A DNA stretch of 64,000 nt from Planktothricoides raciborskii GIHE-MW2 (GTDB taxonomy: Bacteria; Cyanobacteriota; Cyanobacteriia; Cyanobacteriales; Laspinemataceae), in NCBI RefSeq assembly GCF_040564635.1, contig NZ_CP159837.1, positions 2,235,001 to 2,299,000 of the forward strand, given 5' to 3'. A program made the translations under genes and the position numbers. Below the pieces are notes generated by a model. The model searched no databases and was not told the DNA's origin. It saw only the letters and a program-made list of their open reading frames with translations. The number at the start of each line of letters is the position of its first letter. Position 1 is the stretch's first letter. This document shows, one piece after another, positions 8,576 to 17,322 of this stretch.

Positions 8576-9463
8576 TTACTCTTTGGTGCCACAAAGGACA
8601 CCGTAACGAATCAATCCTCGTTGATAACCTCCACTCATCAAGCCTAATGCCAGGGCGCCTTGAATGGTCTGCCAACCGGCGCTGAGTAAGCCAAAAATCG
8701 CTTGCAGGCTAAAGGCAGAACTGATGACAGTATTCCAGAAGGGGGCGACAGCAGTAGACCAATCAACGGTATGGATATTTTGGAAGCCACAATCATGGGC
8801 GATCGCCTCATATTCTGGCAGGGAAATCACATAAGGCAAATAGTAAACTCGGTACAAATCCGCTAAATGTTTTGCTTCATCAGCGGTCAATGCCCCTCCA
8901 GAAGCGGCATCGGTGGGACGATGACACCAAGTAGCCAAAATCAAAGTGCCCCCCGGTTTGAGCACCCGATAGCATTCTTGGAGAAATTTTTGTTTATCGG
9001 GCATATGTTCGCCACTTTCTAGGGACCAGACCAAATCAAAGGACTGATCCGCAAAGGGCATATTTAACGCATCGGCAACTTGAAATTCACAGGATATATT
9101 CGCTTCAGCCGCTCGTTCCGTTGCTCTCGTCGCTTGCACTGGACTGAGAGTAATTCCCGTACCCTTAGCGTTACAATATTGAGCTAAGTATAAAGTGCTA
9201 CCACCGATGCCACAGCCCACATCGATAAATGTGGATAGATTTTTGGTGACATCTCTGCCTAGCTTCTCTGATGTCCAGTTCACCAATTCGTGAATTAGAT
9301 CAATTTGGGCTTGACGGCGTTCTACTTGTTTCTGACCGTCGGCGCCGTAATAGCCGTGGTGCATGTGTTCGCCCCAAATCGTTTCCCACAAACCGCTGGA
9401 GGCGTCATAAAATTGCTTAATTTTTTCAGAAAGTGCTGAACTCATGGTTGATTTCTGATTCAC
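8576..9463 (-). CDS. SAM-dependent methyltransferase, gamma-tocopherol methyltransferase-like
   Basis: A class I SAM methyltransferase of 295 residues. The N-terminus KIKQFYDASSGLWETIWGEH followed by MHHGYYG is characteristic of the gamma-tocopherol / MPBQ methyltransferase group. SAM-binding motif I is FIDVGCGIGGSTLYLA; the acidic and post-motifs are ADALNMPFADQSFDLVWSLE and LKPGGTLILATWC. In cyanobacteria this group carries out C-methylation of the tocopherol or plastoquinone head group, at membranes. No hydrophobic anchor of the MPBQ methyltransferase type is seen, which favours the tocopherol branch. Sarcosine/glycine methyltransferase-type relatives are an alternative. Confidence 0.78.
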   Translation of the reverse strand: MNQKSTMSSALSEKIKQFYDASSGLWETIWGEHMHHGYYGADGQKQVERRQAQIDLIHELVNWTSEKLGRDVTKNLSTFIDVGCGIGGSTLYLAQYCNAKGTGITLSPVQATRATERAAEANISCEFQVADALNMPFADQSFDLVWSLESGEHMPDKQKFLQECYRVLKPGGTLILATWCHRPTDAASGGALTADEAKHLADLYRVYYLPYVISLPEYEAIAHDCGFQNIHTVDWSTAVAPFWNTVISSAFSLQAIFGLLSAGWQTIQGALALGLMSGGYQRGLIRYGVLCGTKE

Positions 9464-9553
9464 AGAATAGATTTAAACTGAACTTTAGCGAACTTTAGCA
9501 GAATTCGCTTATCTTCGGTTCAGCCAGTTAAACGTTTTACAGGAATCCGTCCG

Positions 9554-11035
9554 ATGTCCTTTTCAGCTTTTTTGCATTTTCACCTCTTTGACTCTCAAAA
9601 ATTAAAATATCGGATTCTTTCCGTTTATTTTATGCCAATTATTTTGTTTGCGATCGCTAGTTTTATTGTGTATAAAAATGGCGTAAATATTAGCATAAGC
9701 AAAGAAAAATTTACTCGGGCACATCAATCATTAAATGATGTGAAAAGATTGGGGTTTAGCCTAACTTTAATGCAACGGTCTGCCTTGGGGTATATGATCG
9801 GTCAAGATCCAGTGTATCTCAAAACATTTGAACGGTGGGATGACCTGTTTTATCAACAGTCAGAAATATTACGATCCACTATCGTTGAGCCACGACAAAA
9901 AGAATTATTAAATAAGATTATTACATTAGGCTATGAAAGCGGAGAATTTGACCGGCGGTTAATTTCTTACATTGAACTGGGAAATCCTAATAAGGCTATT
10001 GAAACTTGGAATCAGGGCAACCGACAACAAATTATTCATCAATTAGAGCAGCTTTTGGCCGATTTTGAAGCGATCATACAGGAGGAGCTTCAAATTCAAA
10101 GTAATCAAGCAGATGTGGCATTAAAATCTCTCCCCTGGGCGGTATTTGGATCGACTTGCTTGGTTGCGGTGGTAGCGATCGCCCTGGGTTTAAGGTTAGC
10201 AGGGGCGATCGCTGATCGGATGAACCAAGAAGCCACGGCAGTCGCGGGTTCAGCCCTGGAAATCGCTGCCACCATCGAAGAACAAGCCCGTACCTCAAGC
10301 TTACAAGCGTCTTCAGTCCATGAAACTACCACCACCATTGATGAGTTAAATGCCTCAGCGAGAAAAATGTCAGAACAAGCCGAAAGTTCTGCCCGCAGCG
10401 CTAGGGTCATTCTTGAACTCACCACTAAAGGAAGTCATGCCATTGAGCAAAGTTTAGAAGACATGAGTCTATTACAGCAAAAAGTAGGGGCGATCGCCGA
10501 ACAAATTCAAGAGTTAAATCAGCAAGCCAGTCAGATTCGCCAAATCATCAGTTTGGTCAGTGATTTTGCCAGTCAAACCAATATGTTAGCCCTGAACGCA
10601 TCGGTAGAAGCAGTGCGGGCTGGAGAACAAGGGAAAGGTTTTGGGGTTGTGGCTAATTATATTCGTCAACTTGCGGATCAAAGTCGGGCATCGAGCCAAC
10701 AAATTGATGAATTGATTACTGAGATTCAAAGCAAAATTCAAGCTACTGTATCCGTTTCTCAAGAAGGGCAAAAAATTGTCGCCACTAGCGTACAAATTTC
10801 AGAAAATACAGCAGCAGCCTTTACACAAGTTAGGAATTCTATGAATGAGATGGCTTTGAATTCTCAGCAAATTTCCTTAGGGGCCGTCCAGCAAACTCAG
10901 GCGATCGAGCAGATTGTTCAGGCTATGCAAAATCTGAATATTGCCGCTAAAGAAAGCGCAGAAGGCATCATCCAAGTTCAAATTGCTACTCAACAGTTAA
11001 GTCATTCGGCTGAAAATTTACAAAAGATGATTTAG
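9554..11035 (+). CDS. Methyl-accepting chemotaxis protein-like transducer
   Basis: A receptor of 493 residues. TM1 spans ~20-42 and TM2 ~193-215, enclosing a ~150-residue helical sensor region. A long coiled-coil signalling domain follows directly, with no obvious HAMP. The signalling hairpin tip is recognisable in FASQTNMLALNASVEAVRAG, then EQGKGFGVVANYIRQLADQS. Such proteins control a CheA kinase, in filamentous cyanobacteria usually for gliding or phototaxis. No che genes are adjacent, so it acts with a remote array. The start ATG at 9554 follows an ACAGGAAT ribosome-binding region. Confidence 0.88.
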   Translation: MSFSAFLHFHLFDSQKLKYRILSVYFMPIILFAIASFIVYKNGVNISISKEKFTRAHQSLNDVKRLGFSLTLMQRSALGYMIGQDPVYLKTFERWDDLFYQQSEILRSTIVEPRQKELLNKIITLGYESGEFDRRLISYIELGNPNKAIETWNQGNRQQIIHQLEQLLADFEAIIQEELQIQSNQADVALKSLPWAVFGSTCLVAVVAIALGLRLAGAIADRMNQEATAVAGSALEIAATIEEQARTSSLQASSVHETTTTIDELNASARKMSEQAESSARSARVILELTTKGSHAIEQSLEDMSLLQQKVGAIAEQIQELNQQASQIRQIISLVSDFASQTNMLALNASVEAVRAGEQGKGFGVVANYIRQLADQSRASSQQIDELITEIQSKIQATVSVSQEGQKIVATSVQISENTAAAFTQVRNSMNEMALNSQQISLGAVQQTQAIEQIVQAMQNLNIAAKESAEGIIQVQIATQQLSHSAENLQKMI

Positions 11036-11190
11036 TATATGATTTATTATATGCTTTAGCAAGCATTGCCCACCAAATTGTGATGGACAGCCCTTGAATC
11101 AAAGATAAGCATTCAGCGGTTATAAGTTGGGGTGATTCGCTTTTTCAGTCCAACAATAAAATTTACTCTAAATTCTCAGAAATAAAAAAA

Positions 11191-12903
11191 ATGGCTATTT
11201 TATCTTCAAATTATTCTCTTGAGTCAACTTATTCTCTTGAGTCAACTTATTCTCTTGATTCAATTGGATTGCATACCGGGCTAATTAAATGCCCGAATTG
11301 TGGTCAATTTCACTCTAATGCTATGGCTCCTCATGGCCATGCAGTTTGGGCAGATATGCCCAAGGATACCGTCGATTTGACCCAAGATTTAATTAAAATG
11401 GGGGTTTATTCCTCAGAGGTTGTGGATTTAGCCAAAACTCTGACGGAAAATCAGTTAAAAGTTTCTTTAAGCCAATTTTTCCGCGATTCGCTCTTCGAGC
11501 GATCCGCTTCGCGGAATCGCCTCATCCTAGAACAACCAGACCTAGAACAACCAGACTATGAGTTAAATTCATCTAATTTGGTAGATCGCCTTTGTTTAGA
11601 AGTGGTTCAAGAAGCGGGAGGCATTCAGGCTGCTTTTGCCGCTGCTTTTGGCGATCGCCAAGGGGAACTATTTGAAAATACCATTAAAACAGGAAAGTTT
11701 AATCGGCGGCAATTTTTAGCCAGAGTGCTCACGGTGGCTGCGTTAATTATGCTCACCAATTGTCAAAAAGACAATACCGCAGATTTGACATCCGATTCGC
11801 CAAATGATTTAGCACAAAAATTAGAAAAAAACCAGCTAAAAATAGGGTTTATGCCGGTGACTTGTGCCACGCCAATTATTATGTCACAGCCTTTAGGTTT
11901 TTATGAAAAATATGGCCTAAAAGTTGAATTAGTGAAAATGCAAAATTGGGCACAAGTCAGGGATGCCGCGATCGCTGGTGAACTGGATGCTTACCACATG
12001 ATTGCTGCCATGCCTTTAGCCATCAGCTTGGGCTTAGGGTCTGCCCGGTTTCCCATAAAATTGGCCAGCATTGAAAATATCAACGGCAATGCCATGACTG
12101 CGGCAATCAAACATAAAAATAAAGTCAAAAGTGCAGCGAACTTGAAAGGATTTACCATCGCTATTCCTTTTATTTATTCCATGAATAATCTTTTATTACG
12201 TTACTATCTTGCCGCTGGGGGAGTAAACCCCGATCGAGATGTCAAATTGGTGGTTTTGACCCCAGCAGATATGGTAATAAAACTGGCTAATGGGGAAATT
12301 GACGCGATGATGTGCCCAGGACCGTTTAATCAAACAGCCGTGGCGGAAAAACTGGGTTTTATTCATATTCTGAGTTCGGAAATTTGGCCGGGACATCCCT
12401 GTTGTTGTTTAGCCACAGGGCAGCCTTGGATTGAAGAAAATCCCACTACCTTTCGGGCATTAAATAAGGCAATTATTGATGGCTGTAATTATGCCAGTCA
12501 ATCACAACATCGCCCCGAAATTGCCCGGGCGATCGCTGCCCCAGAATATTTGAATCAACCAGAATCTTTAGTCAAAGCAGTGCTCACCGGCAGCTTTGAA
12601 GATGGTCTAGGCAATACACACAATGTGCGCGATCGCATTGACTTTGACCCCTATCCTTGGAAAAGCTTTTCTTATTGGATTACCACCCAATTTCAACGCT
12701 GGAACCTCATGCCATCAAACGTAGACCATGAAGCCATTGCTGATGAAGTATTTCTCACCGGGTTAGCTAGGCATCTCGCGAAAAAATTAGGTCAAACTCC
12801 CCCTACAGTGATTCTGCGTAAAGAACAATTGAAATATGATCAATTTGACCCCACAGACCCGGAGTCTTATCTTCAAGGGCAAATTAAAAAACATGGGTTT
12901 TAG
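11191..12903 (+). CDS. NrtA/CmpA-family substrate-binding protein with an N-terminal extension and internal Tat/lipobox
   Basis: A 570-residue ORF. Residues ~215-560 form the NrtA/CmpA periplasmic binding fold (nitrate/bicarbonate ABC transporters; for example GELDAYHMIAAMPLAISLGL and the MCPGPFNQ block). Just before this, residues 170-191 (FNRRQFLARVLTVAALIMLT then NC) look like a twin-arginine lipoprotein signal with the lipobox Cys at 191. About 170 residues precede it, including a CPNCGQFH knuckle at 34-41, tandem YSLEST repeats at the start, and a palindromic-repeat-encoded insert at ~98-110. No permease or ATPase genes are adjacent. Either the binding protein is translated from an internal start or it is a genuine fusion with a regulatory N-domain. 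Confidence 0.8.
   Translation: MAILSSNYSLESTYSLESTYSLDSIGLHTGLIKCPNCGQFHSNAMAPHGHAVWADMPKDTVDLTQDLIKMGVYSSEVVDLAKTLTENQLKVSLSQFFRDSLFERSASRNRLILEQPDLEQPDYELNSSNLVDRLCLEVVQEAGGIQAAFAAAFGDRQGELFENTIKTGKFNRRQFLARVLTVAALIMLTNCQKDNTADLTSDSPNDLAQKLEKNQLKIGFMPVTCATPIIMSQPLGFYEKYGLKVELVKMQNWAQVRDAAIAGELDAYHMIAAMPLAISLGLGSARFPIKLASIENINGNAMTAAIKHKNKVKSAANLKGFTIAIPFIYSMNNLLLRYYLAAGGVNPDRDVKLVVLTPADMVIKLANGEIDAMMCPGPFNQTAVAEKLGFIHILSSEIWPGHPCCCLATGQPWIEENPTTFRALNKAIIDGCNYASQSQHRPEIARAIAAPEYLNQPESLVKAVLTGSFEDGLGNTHNVRDRIDFDPYPWKSFSYWITTQFQRWNLMPSNVDHEAIADEVFLTGLARHLAKKLGQTPPTVILRKEQLKYDQFDPTDPESYLQGQIKKHGF
11483..11520. repeat. Palindromic element inserted in a coding sequence
   Basis: A 38-bp sequence with outer arms GCGATTC / GAATCGC enclosing two small hairpins (GCTC-TTC-GAGC and CCGC-TTC-GCGG), so it can form a three-way junction. 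It lies inside the NrtA-like gene and is translated in frame as RDSLFERSASRNR. An element with the same outer arms lies at 23187-23218. Confidence 0.7.
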
Positions 12904-13490
12904 TTATTTGTTATTTATTGTTAATTATTTGTTATTTGATATCGGTTATTATTGGTTATTTGTCGTTGTTTATTTGTTATTTAACATCAAATCCGGGCAA
13001 ACTCCTACTAATCTTCCATCTGGGAGAATTTACCAATTTTTTAACATTTATTCATATAAATGCCTATTCAGGGAACTTGAAAATTTTTGTCTGGTGAATT
13101 AAAATATAGATAATCAATCCGGCAAGCCACAGCATAAAATGCCTGACGCTCCAAGACATTTGCGGATTTTATCTGGGAAAACTGGGGTCAGTCATCTCGA
13201 AAATCTCTAAAAAAGTCACCGAATATTTTTGCAGCAAATCAGCTTTTTTTTTAAGATTTTATACAAAACCTTGAGGGCAGACTCTCAAGAATGTAACCAA
13301 AAATAATGTTTTGGTAAAAAATGTTGCATTTTTTACCGGGTTGATCCGATAATGTGTAATTATAAAAAAAAAGTTAAGGAAATGGTGAGGCTGGTTTAGT
13401 CTGTATTCCAGCGATATTCCAGCGATCGCAAAACAAACCGATGCTCCAAATCCTTGATCCAAGATGAGGAGCTTTTAAAAGGAGGTAAGT
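12904..13490. other. AT-rich intergenic region
   Basis: Begins with repeated TTATTTGTTATT / GGTTATT motifs, then AT-rich sequence with no protein-like frame. The last 50 bp should hold the control region of the small gene at 13491, which has an almost ideal ribosome-binding site. Nothing else recognised. Confidence 0.4.
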
Positions 13491-13709
13491 ATGAGTCCCA
13501 GCACGCTGCGCCATCTTTGGCACTTAATTGAAAAAACTCAGGGCAGCATCTTATTATCGATGGACGATCAGGGGTTGGTGCAATGGTTGATTTCGCAATT
13601 TCAGCAAGAACAAGCACTCGACCCTCAAGAAACTAATTATATTCAAAATTACCTGAACTCTAGACTCTTGCTGATTAGAGATTTGGCTCAACAACGGATG
13701 GCCACATAA
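13491..13709 (+). CDS. Small helical protein of unknown function
   Basis: A 72-residue ORF preceded by a near-perfect Shine-Dalgarno, AAAAGGAGGTAAGT directly before ATG, the strongest in the window. The protein begins MSPSTLRHLWHLIEKTQGSI, is predicted mainly helical, has no Cys, and ends in LNSRLLLIRDLAQQRMAT. It has no signal peptide or membrane segment. The ribosome-binding site and balanced composition argue for a real, well-translated gene. I do not recognise the family. Confidence 0.7.
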   Translation: MSPSTLRHLWHLIEKTQGSILLSMDDQGLVQWLISQFQQEQALDPQETNYIQNYLNSRLLLIRDLAQQRMAT

Positions 13710-13827
13710 ATAATTCCCTAATCATTCCCTGTTTTGATTGTGGTTGGGATGACTGGACTTGGTTTACTTGACTTTTTTGAAGTGATTTCGGTTCAGTCAG
13801 TCTAGCTTTAGCGCTGAAAAAAAATCG

Positions 13828-13866
13828 CTCACCCTTCCCGAAAGAGTGGGTGATAAGTTTTTTTGA
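13828..13866 (+). terminator. Probable intrinsic terminator
   Basis: The stem TCACCC...GGGTGA, with CTT/GAG-rich closing pairs, is followed by AAGTTTTTTT. It lies ~120 bp downstream of the small gene ending at 13709. A poly-A run precedes the stem, so it could work in both directions. Confidence 0.55.
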
Positions 13867-13936
13867 GCATTTTGAGCATTTTGAGCATTTTGAGCATTTT
13901 GAGCATTTTGAGCATTTTGAGCATTTTGAGCATTTT
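13864..13936. repeat. 9-bp tandem repeat, 8 copies
   Basis: Eight consecutive, essentially identical GAGCATTTT units follow the terminator. It is a non-coding microsatellite-like array. Copy number probably varies between strains (inference from perfect identity). Confidence 0.9.
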
Positions 13937-14531
13937 TAAGGAGAATTTTTCTGAAATTTGGTGAGCCAGCAACCGAATCAGGTTTTTAAGATTTTTGTCC
14001 GTAAACCAGGATTATGCTCTATCTTTTTTTGCGGTTTTGCGGGGCGGATGGTTGACAGACTTAGGGTGAATTAGTAAAAATAATAATATCCAATATGTTT
14101 CACGTTCCAGGAGAAATCGCTCACAGAAACTCTAAAAAAAAGGTAAAAATTAAAGAATTTAAACAATCTATAAAAATTAAAAAATTGAGCTAAATAACTG
14201 ATCTAAACAAAGGTGAATTCAGGGAGAAAGTCGATTTTCACTGTAAAATTCACCAATGCGGGTGAGTTTTTTAGGTAGAAAGAGCAGAGCAAGCCAATTT
14301 CTCTGCTCTTTAGTGTTGTGCGACTTTGTGCGACAAGGATGATATGATATCTGTTGTTGGACTAGAACCGCTAGATCGCGTCTGATTATCAGTTGTGAGA
14401 TGAAAACAACGAAAAAAACGAAAAAGATGATCGAATTCCTCAAAACAAGATTAATCCCAATCAATGTGGGCAATTAATTTGGGCAATTAGGGAACTGGTT
14501 CTGTAAGCCCGGTATCGGTGACAACAACAAT
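13937..14531. other. Long intergenic region upstream of the GGDEF gene
   Basis: No credible gene. An 84-codon frame on the minus strand (14219-14473) has a highly hydrophobic but improbable composition. At 14279-14311 a perfect 11-bp inverted repeat AAAGAGCAGAG / CTCTGCTCTTT has an 11-nt loop. The long leader could hold the promoter and a structured 5' UTR of the diguanylate cyclase gene. Confidence 0.4.
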
Positions 14532-17063
14532 ATGTTGTTGGAGGTGAAAGTGAATCCAAAAGAAGACTCTGTACTCCATTCTACTGCTGCATCTGAACGA
14601 TCGCCATCTCACCATGATGGTAACCCTGACCAGTCATGGTTACAGATATTTTATGAGTATTTCCCGGCGATCGGCTTCACCCTTGATGCCACAGGAGTTA
14701 TCTGCTGGGCGAATTCATTCGCGGAAAAATCCCTGGGTTATCTGGATGAGGAATTAGTGGGCAAGCGGTTTGGGGAGATCCTGGTTGCCTCAGAATGGGA
14801 TCTGTTCCCAGAGGAAATCAATCCTGATTTAAATCCAGTAGGTGTAGTCAGAATTTTCAACAGTGGTCTGAGAAAAAAAGATCGGAGTATTTGTTGGGTA
14901 AAACTGACTGTGCGCCCGATCGCTACTAAGGTAGAATGCGGCAATCAGATCCCATTATCGGCGCCGTTAAGTTCTCCAGGAATTTCTCCAGGGATTTCTC
15001 CAGGAATTTCTCCAGGGATTTCTCCAGGGATTTCTCCAGGAATTTCTCCAGGGATTTCTCCAGGGATTATTTTAGTTGTGGGTCAGGTTTTGGGTGAGGA
15101 AATTCCCCCAGCAAAAGATCGCAGTTTATGGCAAGAAAAATTAGAGAGATCGCTGGCTTTACTGCAAGGGTTGATCGAATCTAGTCCCAATGGCATGATG
15201 CTGGCAGATAGTCAGGGGGAAATTATCGCCTGCAATGAGCGATTTCGCCAACTTTGGGGACTGTCCACGGGATTACAACATAGCTCATCCCAGTCTGAAC
15301 TTGAGGCGATCGCGGCTCAATTAAAAAATCCCGAAACTTTTACCCAAAAAATTCAGCAATTATCGACATCTGATGGGTTCGCTGATCAATTGCTGGAATT
15401 AAAAGATGGTCGAATTTTTGAATTTTCCACCCAACCTCAACGCTGGCAAAATCAAATTGTTGGCCGAATTTGGATCTTTCAAGATATTACGGAGCGATCG
15501 CAGACTCAAGCCACCCTCAAATTTACCCAATTATCCATAGATCGCACGGCGGAAGCTGCCTTTTGGTTATCCGCTGACGGTCGGTTTTGTTATGTCAATG
15601 ATGCCGCTTGCCGTTCCTTGGGATATCGGCGAGAACAGCTATTAGAAATGACAATTTTTGACATTAACCCCGATTTGACAGAAGCCGACTGGCAACAACA
15701 ATGGCAAGACTTAAAGCAACGGGGATTTTTTCATTTAAAGTTTCATACCCTTTCAGAAAAAGGCACCACCACCCCCTTAGAAGTCACCGTCAATTATGTA
15801 GAGTTTAAAGGGGAAGCTTATGGATGTTCTTTTATTCATCAAATTTCCCAAGGCAAGGAAAATGATTTAAGCCGACGCCAACAGCAAGAACGACAAAAAA
15901 TCCTCAGCCAAATAGCTACTAAAATTCGTCAATCGCTGAATGCAAAAGAAATTTTGCAAACCACGGTGGATGAAGTTCGCCAATTATTAAATACCGATCG
16001 CGTCATCGTCTTCCGATTTAATCCCGATTGGAGTGGTCGGGTTATTGTGGAATCAGTCGTCTCCGATTCGTTGGCAATTTTAAACGAAAACATTCTCGAT
16101 ACATGCTTTGAAAACCGCTATATTGTCCCGTATCAAGAAGGTCGCGTTAAAGCCACTGAAGATATCTATACAGCGAATCTGACTCAATGTCATCTGGATT
16201 TATTATCGCGGTTCCAGGTCAGAGCAAATTTAGTGGTGCCGATTCTCTTTAATCAAGCAATTAACCATCAAGCAATTAACCATCAAGCAATTAACCATCA
16301 AGCAATTAACCAGTCATCTTTAGAACAGCAAAAAGAACAGCAAAACATATTACAAAAAAACCAATCAAAAGCCGATAATTCTAAGTTATGGGGTCTGTTG
16401 ATTGCCCATCAATGTCGCGGCCATCGGCAATGGCAATTGTGGGAAATGAATTTACTGCAACAATTAGGGGTTCATGTGGCGATCGCAATTCAACAATCCA
16501 CTTTATTTGAAAAACTACAAGCGACAAACAAAGAGTTAGAACGCCTTGCCAGTTATGACGGTTTGACCCAGGTAGCTAATCGCCGTTTATTTGATACGTT
16601 CTTACAAAAAGAATGGCGACGAATGCTCAGAGAAGAGTCCTGGTTATCCTTAATTTTATGCGATATTGATTACTTTAAACCTTACAATGATACTTACGGA
16701 CATTTAGCCGGGGATAGTTGTTTGCAACAAGTGGCAGCAGCTATTAGTTCGGTGGTCAAACGTCCCGCTGATTTAGTCGCCCGTTATGGGGGCGAAGAGT
16801 TTGCGATTATTCTGCCGAATACCCACTTGTCCGGTGCCATAGAAGTTGGGGAAAAAATTTGCACTCAAATCAATCAGTTGAAAATTCCTCATCAGGGGTC
16901 TTTAGTGTCTCATCAAATCACACTCAGTTTAGGAATTGCCAGTATTTTTCCCCGTGCCGGTGAATCACCCACTATTTTGATTAATGCCGCAGATCAGGCA
17001 TTATATCAAGCCAAAGAACAAGGGCGCGATCGCATCTGCACGAACAAAGTTTCTTATTTTTAA
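14532..17063 (+). CDS. Multi-PAS / cyanobacteriochrome-like GAF / GGDEF diguanylate cyclase
   Basis: A protein of 843 residues. PAS domains lie at ~35-130, ~205-325 and ~330-445, then a GAF at ~460-657 and a GGDEF at ~675-838. The cyclase has the active-site loop GGEEF (753-757) and an intact inhibitory I-site RPAD (744-747), so it should make cyclic-di-GMP with product feedback. The GAF has both cysteines of DXCF cyanobacteriochromes: DTCF (C525) and the canonical CH pair (C553-H554) in NLTQCHLDLLSRFQVRANLV. It also has the LWGLLIAHQC...QWQLWE block of bilin-binding GAFs. Light-controlled cyclase activity is inferred. Two tandem-repeat inserts are odd: eight SPGI units (148-179) and NHQAI repeats (578-594), the latter inside the GAF. 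Confidence 0.85.
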   Translation: MLLEVKVNPKEDSVLHSTAASERSPSHHDGNPDQSWLQIFYEYFPAIGFTLDATGVICWANSFAEKSLGYLDEELVGKRFGEILVASEWDLFPEEINPDLNPVGVVRIFNSGLRKKDRSICWVKLTVRPIATKVECGNQIPLSAPLSSPGISPGISPGISPGISPGISPGISPGISPGIILVVGQVLGEEIPPAKDRSLWQEKLERSLALLQGLIESSPNGMMLADSQGEIIACNERFRQLWGLSTGLQHSSSQSELEAIAAQLKNPETFTQKIQQLSTSDGFADQLLELKDGRIFEFSTQPQRWQNQIVGRIWIFQDITERSQTQATLKFTQLSIDRTAEAAFWLSADGRFCYVNDAACRSLGYRREQLLEMTIFDINPDLTEADWQQQWQDLKQRGFFHLKFHTLSEKGTTTPLEVTVNYVEFKGEAYGCSFIHQISQGKENDLSRRQQQERQKILSQIATKIRQSLNAKEILQTTVDEVRQLLNTDRVIVFRFNPDWSGRVIVESVVSDSLAILNENILDTCFENRYIVPYQEGRVKATEDIYTANLTQCHLDLLSRFQVRANLVVPILFNQAINHQAINHQAINHQAINQSSLEQQKEQQNILQKNQSKADNSKLWGLLIAHQCRGHRQWQLWEMNLLQQLGVHVAIAIQQSTLFEKLQATNKELERLASYDGLTQVANRRLFDTFLQKEWRRMLREESWLSLILCDIDYFKPYNDTYGHLAGDSCLQQVAAAISSVVKRPADLVARYGGEEFAIILPNTHLSGAIEVGEKICTQINQLKIPHQGSLVSHQITLSLGIASIFPRAGESPTILINAADQALYQAKEQGRDRICTNKVSYF
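14973..15069 (+). repeat. In-frame 12-bp tandem repeat coding (SPGI)8
   Basis: Consecutive copies of TCTCCAGG(A/G)ATT encode Ser-Pro-Gly-Ile repeats between the first and second PAS domains. The unit length is a multiple of three, so copy changes keep the frame. Confidence 0.9.
16255..16313 (+). repeat. In-frame 15-bp tandem repeat inside the GAF domain
   Basis: About four copies of CAAGCAATTAACCAT encode QAINH units between the two strands that normally join directly after the chromophore-binding helix. It forms a surface-loop expansion within the bilin-binding fold. Confidence 0.88.
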
Positions 17064-17322
17064 AAAAAATCTCCTGATTGTTACTCCGCGAGCGGCCATC
17101 TCGATCCGGTGGACTTTAGGCTGGGCTAGATGGTGGACTTCTAACCCGCTGATTTTCCTCTGATTTCAGGCAACCGGATCTAATCCCGATCTAATTTAGT
17201 CGAATCTTCCAGAATTTTCCAGAACAATTAACTGTCTGGGGATATCTTTGATAAGGACAGTTTAAATGTAAGTCTAAATTAAGTCTAATTTAATTCTAAA
17301 TACAGTGGGGAGTGTAAAACCG

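Noticed and set aside
12836..13102. 88-codon frame overlapping the end of the NrtA-like gene
   Set aside because: Tyr/Leu/Phe-rich because it reads TTATTTGTTATT repeats; no ribosome-binding site.
14219..14473. 84-codon hydrophobic frame upstream of the GGDEF gene
   Set aside because: Runs through a perfect inverted repeat and AT-rich DNA; no credible start signal.
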